From Antedon bifida (taxonomy: Eukaryota > Echinodermata > Crinoidea > Comatulida > Antedonidae), in assembly GCA_963402885.1 (NCBI GenBank), contig OY727103.1:14162085-14226084 (forward strand): a stretch of DNA of 64,000 bases. Reading direction: 5' to 3'. Positions 57,350 through 64,000 of this stretch are shown one piece after another. Under the pieces are notes generated by a model. That model was given only the letters and a program-made list of their open reading frames with translations. It made no database searches and was not told the DNA's origin. The first letter of the stretch is position 1. Each line of letters starts with the position of its first letter. A program made the translations under genes and the position numbers.

Positions 57350-59450
57350 CATTATTTTGAGGTTTGTGATATGAATCATCCATATACGTAGGCCCTATTT
57401 GAGAATATAGAATTATTAGGCCCCAATGTCTTTTTATGAATTAAATTATCACATAACTAACAACTAAATCCTTAAATTAAATACAGACGTGTTTTTCGCA
57501 CGCACATTCACTTCGCGAACTTTGCTATACTATTTTTGTTTCTATGTGGAGAGCCAAAAGAGAGCTAAAGACTCAGGGGGAATGCGTCTATCGCACTTAT
57601 TGCAGAAAATCACGATCAATTTCAAGTATTTTGTCAATGTCAATACAACTAAAATGTTAGGCCTACTTTTACTGTACACGTTAACTTTTAAGAATAAAAA
57701 TTCATCATCAAATAATCATACTCCCATACCTAGGCTATAGAGGTACGTAGTGATGCTGATTTAGGGTCGATTAATATTCTTTGACTACAGTTAATGCATT
57801 AAAAGTAGATGCATTCGGTGAGTATTTAGCCCTATTTATATATATAGGCTAGGCTTGCTATATTAAACGATTTTCGAAATTTGAAAGGAAATGAAATTGC
57901 ATTGCAAACATTTTAAATTAGCCTAAAAATGATTATTTTCCTCATTTCAATCAAATTAAATATTTAGCTTTCAAACTTAAGGTCAAGGAAGCCCTCCACA
58001 TCACATGGACTAAACCTTCCTTGAACAAATATATAACTTAGGTGTCACGCTTGCCATATGATTGTTTGTTGCCTGCGTTCCTTGTTGTTTTATCATGCTA
58101 ATTACTCCCTTATTTACATACAACCTGTCCTATTGGTATATAAGTACTCTAGGCGTTTTTCTGTTCTTCTGATGATGAGAATAGAGATTCTTGAAACATG
58201 TCACATTTTAAGGCAGTTTGCCTATTCATTAAATGCCTCGCTATAGTTATTTTAACTCGTAAGTTCGGTGGAATCATTCATGATCTATCTCAGCTAAAAA
58301 TTCGATTGAAGTGACCGATAACACAGCACAATAATCCCCTCTTCTAATTATTTAAACAAATTACAATGGGGCAAAATTAATTTATTTAGGCTATATACCG
58401 AATTTAAAATTAAAGTTTGGTTGCGATTCTAGTCTGTTCTCCTCCGGTTGATAGTAGGAATTACATGGGATGTGATCGCGCATGCGTAAACCAAACTTAC
58501 CTTACCAACAAAATAGATTCCACACAATACTTTCACAATATATCAATTTGTAGTGTTTATAATTTTTAAAAATCACACCTTACTAGGGTGGGAGGGTGAG
58601 GACAGTGTAGAAACACAACTTACGGGCACCTCTCGTTTAATTATTCAATATTGTGTTATCATCATCTTATAGTGCCATAGTAGGCCTAACCAGTTATGTC
58701 GTCAACAAAAGGAAAGGCTCGAAATTTGGCAATTGTTTTGGAAAAAAATACCTGTAACTAAGGCCACGAGCCATTCTCTGTCGGGAGCAGTAAAGAACGC
58801 AAAAAGAAATGGAACACATTTGGAACAACACGTGAGGGATCATCAAAGTCATTAAATAATGGAACCGGACAATTGACAAATGGGGCCTAAGAAGATGTTT
58901 TGAATACTGGCGGACTAAAAACTGTCAATTTTAGGCGGTTTATCATATGATCGATGTATTAAATAAAAAAAAATTCAATACTGTAATTTTTCATTACAAG
59001 TTGAAAAAGTCGACATTTTTTGGCAAATTGTCGACAAAAAATCCCTGTATTATATACTGTACATGAATTAACAAAAAACGGTAACTTCAACTACAATGTG
59101 TATGTTGTATGAATTGTAGCTTTTTTGATATGAGACGCTTTTTTGTGTGTTTATAGCGTTGAACGCATTTTTTAATCAAAGCTAAATTGCGTATATTATT
59201 AGAAGTTGGTGTATTTAATCGACATTTTTATTCCAAAATCAAAATAAAAACATATACAAATACAATAAGAAATGATAATGAAATATGATACAAAATAAGC
59301 AAAATAAGTGCTTTAAACATGTAACTCTAAAAAAAATTGAACAAACATTAGTTACAATTTGCTCAATATTACAGTATTTACATTAGCTCAATATTAGGCC
59401 TACAGTATTTACACTGTTAAGGAAATATTCTTGACAAGAAAGATACAATC
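57350..59450. other. Upstream flank with no gene recognised
   Basis: 57,600-57,900 is the inverted match of the upstream module at 22.1-22.35 kb. An open frame from 58,697 (MSSTKGKARNLAIVLEKN) ends after 20 codons and was not recognised. Confidence 0.4.
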
Positions 59451-59453
59451 ACC

Positions 59454-59760
59454 AACATACCTGAATATGCTACCCACCAAACTAAGAAATGCGGTAACAA
59501 TAAATCATTTTAAGTCTGCTCTAAAAAAACATTTAATTCCAAAAGAAAAAACTCAACGTTTTGTATAGTATTGTAGGCTATATTTTTGTATTTATGTAAA
59601 TATATAATATATATTTTTATTTTGTTAAACATAGTTCATTCTTTTTTCTTTTTCCATATATGTTTTTTTTAATAATGTTTATATGAGGGCCCCTTGATTG
59701 TCAGCAAATGCTGTTTAGGGTCACCTATATCTGTGGAATATGGGTCATAAATAGGTAAAT
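59454..59760 (+). pseudogene. CR1/L2-type LINE 3' end
   Basis: 59,470-59,569 reads MLPTKLRNAVTINHFKSALK and KHLIPKEKTQ before TAG, the final helix of a CR1/L2-type ORF2. The 3' sequence with AGGGCCCCTTGATTGTCAGC and TTTAGGGTCACCTATATC resembles the element's 3' untranslated end. 5'-truncated. Confidence 0.6.
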
Positions 59761-60125
59761 AAGTAGTCATATCCCCTTTACACGTTATTTTTTACATTTA
59801 TTATAATAATAAAAGTAATCACAAAATACATCTTGAAATGTAAACAAAGAATGGAAAGATTAAACAAGGACTTCCCTCAAGTTTGTGGTTAAGATGTATT
59901 TTTTGTTGATTAAGAAATTCGCTGAACTCGCTGATCATATCAATAATCTCATAACCACATATTACGGGATGTAATAGTATATGAAAGTGTGTCATTGTGC
60001 GATATTGTATACAAAAAACTTAATTATATTTAAAAAAGCAAAACATTGAACTTTAAGCCTCAAAAGATTTGTCGCTATCATCACCTTAATCTATACTTAT
60101 TATTTCATATTTTCTCAGGCTGAAG

Positions 60126-60446
60126 TTACATTATTGTTGAGAATAATTTCCTAAGCTTTTCCATATTCATACTCATTATAATACTAATGTCATGTTTCTT
60201 TGATATTTTTCCATTCCAGTCTGGTATCATTTTGCCGCGTGTTAAACTCCCATGCAGTTCAACCTGCACATGCACGCGTTCCATTTTGGTTACGCATGAC
60301 TGGTCAACAAGATAAGCCACAGCGTACAAGTCACATGGTGTGTACAGATGGTTTTTGCGTCGGTCTACCTCAATGCTGTTAGCCGTGATTGATTTCACAA
60401 ACTTTGCTTTTCTCGTTTCTCTTGATAACAAATCTTCAAGGAATTC
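60126..60446 (-). CDS. Inosine-uridine nucleoside hydrolase, exon 4 (C-terminus)
   Basis: After TCTATCAG it encodes EFLEDLLSRETRKAKFVKSI, then TPCDLYAVAYLVDQ, which contains the family's conserved Asp near the active site, and VQVELHGSLTRGKMIPDW near the end. 106 codons and a stop, phase 0 from exon 3. Confidence 0.85.
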   Translation of the reverse strand, partial: EFLEDLLSRETRKAKFVKSITANSIEVDRRKNHLYTPCDLYAVAYLVDQSCVTKMERVHVQVELHGSLTRGKMIPDWNGKISKKHDISIIMSMNMEKLRKLFSTIM

Positions 60447-60678
60447 CTGATAGAGAAGAAAACCATTAACAAATTTCGAATAGTATTAGGGTTGAATTAA
60501 CAAAATTCTAATAGTATTAGGGTAAAAATGTAATGTAAAACAGTCCTATGGAAATTGAATAGAGGCGCATTCATGGCGGACATTTGAGAGCACTAGTTTT
60601 TTTTCACAAACCGCCATCTTTTCTCCTGCCTACCCCAAGGAATAAGGTAACTTAAATTAACACCTTAAAACCACAGGC

Positions 60679-60930
60679 CACGAACTTGATAAATCTAACG
60701 TCAAGGTTTTACGCCGAGAGGACAAATTAATTCCCAGGAAAATACGGGAGGCTATTTATATTGAAAGAGAATCCAGTCCAACCCTAAACAGAGACGGGGG
60801 CCGAGAACTTTCAAAAGTCTATGACTCTCTACTAGAAACACCTAGTAGGATGCCATCTGCGTCCAGAAGTAGGGAGTCAATCAGTCGTCAGTCAGCAAAC
60901 ACCCGCTCCGAAAATATTACAGAAATTTGA
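60679..60930 (+). pseudogene. Penelope-like element, C-terminal endonuclease tail
   Basis: An open frame of 83 codons with VLRREDKLIPRKIREAIYIE and LNRDGGRELSKVYDSLLE. The REAIYI ... LNRDGG order is typical of the end of the GIY-YIG endonuclease of Penelope-like retroelements. It is a 5'-truncated piece in opposite orientation to the hydrolase gene, just downstream in coordinates of exon 4 and inside its intron. Confidence 0.55.
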
Positions 60931-61127
60931 TTTTAGTGAGTGTCGTAGAACAGTATTAAACCTTATTTTAAAGGTAAATTAAGTATTATCTTTTTTTTGA
61001 CATTTTAACACAATTTAATAAGATTTGTATTTTGTGCAGCAAGCAATGTAATTTCTTCTTCTTGTAGAATAAACCAGTTTGAATCTTTTAAATTTTGGTT
61101 GAAAGATCACTCCTAGGTTATTAAAGC

Positions 61128-61395
61128 CTAGTCTACACTACCAAGCTTTAGTTTGCAAACTAAAAGATATTGCCAACATTTATTAGTGAAGACTAGTTGG
61201 CAAACTGCAGAAAACTAGTTTCCAGAAGTTAGTATAGGCTGTGCCGAAGTTCTTGAGGTTTGTGGACTCCTCTAATTGAATAAGACTGTAATAGTCACGT
61301 GATTATGCAGATGGCCAAAGTGACAGCCTCCAGTAGTAGGCCCTAATTAGTGTAGAGTTTGCAAACTAAAGTTTGATGACTACCAAAATAAACTA
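61128..61395. mobile_element. Probable MITE with nested inverted repeats
   Basis: CCTAGTCTACACTACCAAGC and CTTTAGTTTGCAAACT on the left are answered by AGTTTGCAAACTAAAG and a weak mirror of the outer end on the right. No target duplication could be fixed. In the intron between hydrolase exons 3 and 4. Confidence 0.5.
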
Positions 61396-61418
61396 CTAAA
61401 TGTTAAATTTCAACGTAC

Positions 61419-61549
61419 ATATGTGAAAGCATGACGACGGGTAACCTCAAATGGCACAATAGTGACAGGACACTGGCTCTCACCGAGTACAATATGCACT
61501 GCTTCTGGGTCACAAGTAAAATTAAATTCAGTTGTCATGGATGCTCTAC
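61419..61549 (-). CDS. Inosine-uridine nucleoside hydrolase, exon 3
   Basis: Enters in phase 1 after ACTTATAG and ends at the GTACGT donor. It encodes RASMTTEFNFTCDPEAVHIV and CPVTIVPFEVTRRHAFTY. The EFN...DPEA motif is the family's ribose-binding region. Confidence 0.85.
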
Positions 61550-61639
61550 CTATAAGTAAAGAACACACACATTTAGAATACTAAGCATTTTAAATGTATT
61601 ACTGCTTTCTCTGTTAGTTCTGTTCCTTCCCATTGGTAC

Positions 61640-61860
61640 AAGTCCCCTATATGATCGCCATAAGAAGTTATTCAACTGGTAGGGTTGTTAGCCTACTACA
61701 TGACTGAAATGGACCAGAACACCAAGCACTGGGTTCTTTTAAGTGCACACGTACACGAGCCAGATGTGTACACTGGAGACACATCCTTTAATATCTGAGA
61801 AGCCTTGTTCTACCACCAGTTCCACACTTTTTTAATCGCTCAGCCACTCAATTACTGCTT
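61640..61860 (-). mobile_element. Decayed tRNA-derived SINE
   Basis: Shares GGGTTCTTTTAAGTGCAC and TCTACCACCAGTTCCA with the SINE at 7.7 kb. The tRNA head near 61,840 is eroded (CGCTCAGCCACTC). Confidence 0.5.
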
Positions 61861-62116
61861 TCATGACAATGCAATTCTGTTTCAAAACACCATCCAAGTT
61901 GATCTGGCACCATTCTGGCAGTAAGCAAGGGCTTTCTGGTAATAGAAAAGATTTCTCTATCAAGGGGTATTGATTGAGAAATTGGGAAATTAAGAAATAT
62001 TTTAGTAAAATCTCTTTTACTTTCTTTGTAAATCAGGACCCAGTTTCCCAACCTTTCAGTGAGTGCATTATAGTAGTAACAATTAATAGATTATCTATAC
62101 AATAATAGTTCTTTAC

Positions 62117-62408
62117 CTTCTAATTCTCCACCCATTATTACAATCTCTTTAACTTTCTCTGTGAAATGTGGATCTAGTTTCATAGCGATTGCAATGTTTG
62201 TCAACGGACCAATAGCAGCTATGCTGATCTCTCCAGGTCTCTCATTTACCATTCTCACCAGTGCAATGGCTGCCACTTCTTCCTTTATCAAATTGATGTC
62301 AGGTTGGGCTATGTTCTTGGCATTTCCTAGGCCATCAATGCCATGATAAAAGGTGGCTCGTAATCGTTCACCAAGAAGACCAGTTGTACACCCTTTATAT
62401 ACGGGAAC
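62117..62408 (-). CDS. Inosine-uridine nucleoside hydrolase, exon 2
   Basis: Between ATGCCAG and G|GTAAAG. It encodes VPVYKGCTTGLLGERLRATF, GIDGLGNAKN, AAIGPLTNIAIAM and VKEIVIMGGELE. The DGLGN, GPLTNIA and MGG motifs are hallmarks of the family. Confidence 0.9.
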
Positions 62409-62721
62409 CTGGCATTTATTTTTTCAAAGAAATATTTTACAAGAAAATAAAAAAGTTAACAATAAAATAAAAATGGCCATGGGCAGAGAGAAAAAACAGG
62501 TTACAGTATCTAGTATTAGATATACTTTTCTGAATATTGACTACATTTGGATTAAGTTTGATAAAATACAAGTAGATAGAAATTGTTTTCATTTATTGTA
62601 TAATAACGTTTATTTTTCAAACCAAGATTCTAGCAAACATGGGTTTTGAATAGATAGCAGGTCATCCCATTATACCAAGGCCCGGCCCAATTTACTTTCT
62701 TTTAATTCATAGCTAATTTAC

Positions 62722-62907
62722 CTGTAGCTGGTTACAAACATCAAGCACTTTCAGGGCATTTACGCAGACTTTGTCAACATCTACATTTCCTGCCACACAT
62801 GAGACAGCTTGTAACTCGACATGAGGTGTTGCTAGGGCTAACATTATGGCAAGGCAATCGTCTACTCCAACATCACAATCAATGATTAATTTAAGTTTTC
62901 CTTCCAT
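62722..62907 (-). CDS. Inosine-uridine nucleoside hydrolase, exon 1
   Basis: Starts MEGKLKLIIDCDVGVDD. Asp10, Asp12, Asp16 and Asp17 form the calcium- and ribose-binding signature (DxDxGxDD), and VAGNVDVDKVCVNALK follows with the conserved Asn. The donor is CAG|GTAAAT. With exons 2-4 (186+292+131+321 nt) the gene encodes 309 residues, the usual family length, so it is complete and looks functional. The family hydrolyses the N-glycosidic bond of ribonucleosides to free base and ribose for nucleobase salvage, in the cytosol; this enzyme's substrate choice is not determined. A tandem paralogue lies upstream. Confidence 0.9.
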
Positions 62908-63485
62908 TGTTCTAGTAGATAAAATGTACAACAAGCTTAGTTTTATACTTTTAATGATTATAATTTTAAAATAACAATACTGATATTTCAATTGTGCACT
63001 TACCTACTTCTTTTTAACCTGGTATTATCAAATAATAGTAGGCAATAAACCAAATCATGTGGTTTCATTAGCTTCTAAGGTCAAGGTAATTACAATATCC
63101 TGTTGCTTTCTTATTATAGGAAATTACATAAAAATGTAGGACAGGCTAACCTAGTTATCTACAATCTCAAAAACTATACTTAACTGTTTATTTAAAAAAA
63201 AAGAGGAGTGGAAAAAGGAGCGGAAAGGAGCAAGAGGGGAAGGGTTTAATAAACAATGCTTAAATCAGGTTGGTTTATCACTCTGGTTTACTAGCAGTCA
63301 CATTACAGTCTAGACATATGAAAATGATTATTAGTATTGAAAATGTATTTATTTTTATTTAATTCAACCAACATTTTTAACAAGGATGGTCACAACAACA
63401 GATTGTAGCCCTATTGTACTAAATTGAGTGACATGAAGTGACAAGTAAATTACAAAACAATGTAAAGAACATAATTTCTTATATT
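62908..63485. other. Intergenic spacer between tandem hydrolase genes
   Basis: The promoter of the downstream gene is expected here (minus strand). No clear TATA was seen; a purine-rich tract lies at 63,198-63,246. Confidence 0.4.
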
Positions 63486-63865
63486 TCTTTGTATCAGGCA
63501 TTTGAACACATCTTTGTGTCAGGCATTTGAACGCATCTTTGTGCCAAGCATTTGAACACAACTTTGTGTCAGGCATTTGAACGCATCTTTGTGCCAAGCA
63601 TTTGAACACATCTTTGTGTCAGGCATTTGAACACATCTTTGTGTCAGGCATTTGAACACATCTTTGTGTCAGGCATTTGAACACATCTTTGTGTCAGGCA
63701 TTTGAACGCATCTTTGTGCCAAGCATTTGAACACATCTTTGTGTCAGGCATTTGAACACAACTTTGTGTCAGGCATTTGAACACAACTTTGTGTCAAGCA
63801 TTTGAACACAACTTTGTGTCAAGCATTTGAACACATCTTTGTGTCAAGCATTTGAACACATCTTT
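63486..63865. repeat. 25-bp minisatellite, about 15 units
   Basis: Units begin GCATTTGAACACATC and continue TTTGTGTCAG, 25 bp each, with variants at fixed positions (ACACATC/ACGCATC/ACACAAC; GTGTCAGG/GTGCCAAG). Because 25 is not a multiple of three, all frames cycle and the open frames here are artefacts. Confidence 0.95.
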
Positions 63866-64000
63866 AAAAACAACATTTTGATTTTATCAATATCTAGTTC
63901 CATAATTATATTAATATTATGATCTTTCCGCACTTTATGATTCCAGTCAGGCACCATTTTGCCTCGTGTCAAACTTCCATGTAGTTCTACTTGTACAAGA
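63844..64000 (-). CDS. Tandem nucleoside hydrolase paralogue, last exon (partial)
   Basis: It reads LVQVELHGSLTRGKMVPDWN and then KVRKDHNINIIM, matching the C-terminus of the complete gene (VQVELHGSLTRGKMIPDW). It continues KIKMLFLKMCSNA to a TGA at 63,844-63,846. The last residues and the stop are inside the first minisatellite unit, so the C-terminus differs from the paralogue. The rest of the gene is beyond the right edge. Confidence 0.8.
   Translation of the reverse strand, partial: LVQVELHGSLTRGKMVPDWNHKVRKDHNINIIMELDIDKIKMLFLKMCSNA

Noticed and set aside
62161..62649. Plus-strand ORFs across the hydrolase exon 2 region
   Set aside because: Antisense shadows of a clearly supported exon and AT-rich intron.
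63486..63865. CRISPR-like regular repeats
   Set aside because: Units are contiguous with no spacers, in a eukaryotic genome; this is a minisatellite.

Overview
This is eukaryotic, AT-rich nuclear DNA from an animal. It has spliced genes with GT-AG introns, several clades of non-LTR retrotransposon, Ty3/Gypsy and Penelope-like relics, MITEs and tRNA-derived SINEs. A multi-exon kinesin-like gene, an animal inosine-uridine nucleoside hydrolase and very frequent TAGGCCTA-type words fit a marine invertebrate, perhaps an echinoderm or another invertebrate deuterostome. That placement is inference only.

Layout. 1-17,025: minus-strand gene for the N-terminal 586 residues of a kinesin-like protein. 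Nine exons were found by joining GT-AG junctions, and every phase agrees; the motor domain would lie off the left edge. Its introns hold decayed LINEs, a tRNA-derived SINE and one almost intact L2/CR1-type LINE (about 8.16-12.86 kb). That LINE's ORF1 (coiled coil, SGNH esterase, two CCHC knuckles) and ORF2 (endonuclease, reverse transcriptase) share one reading frame, separated by a single TAG. 17.1-21.35 kb: MITEs, including a Harbinger-like element partly caught in a 360-bp tandem duplication and two copies of a 630-bp element.

22.0-31.5 kb (plus strand) and 53.2-57.4 kb (minus strand): a multicopy gene family I do not recognise. The intact member is a two-exon gene with CCAAT and TATA signals, a 23-nt first exon and a 344-residue product. 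The product has a basic N-terminus, PRPATP repeats, a conserved aromatic domain and seven hydrophobic-acidic motifs that look like a tandem array of SUMO-interacting motifs. The plus-strand members are broken, rearranged or fused to Ty3/Gypsy RNase H fragments. More decayed relics lie at 34.1-35.8 kb and, inverted, at 50.0-50.2 kb. This family is the best candidate in the window for something undescribed.

31.6-36.3 kb: LINE end, a large foldback inverted repeat, a tRNA-like sequence and A-rich minisatellite. 36.9-38.8 kb: a degenerate tandem repeat and a LINE end. 40.3-50.0 kb: a tandem array of MITE-containing units organised as a 2.8-kb higher-order repeat. 50.4-52.6 kb: Gypsy and LINE relics.

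59.4-64.0 kb: LINE and Penelope-like ends, then a complete four-exon minus-strand nucleoside hydrolase gene (309 residues). Upstream of it is the last exon of a tandem paralogue whose stop codon falls inside a 25-bp minisatellite.
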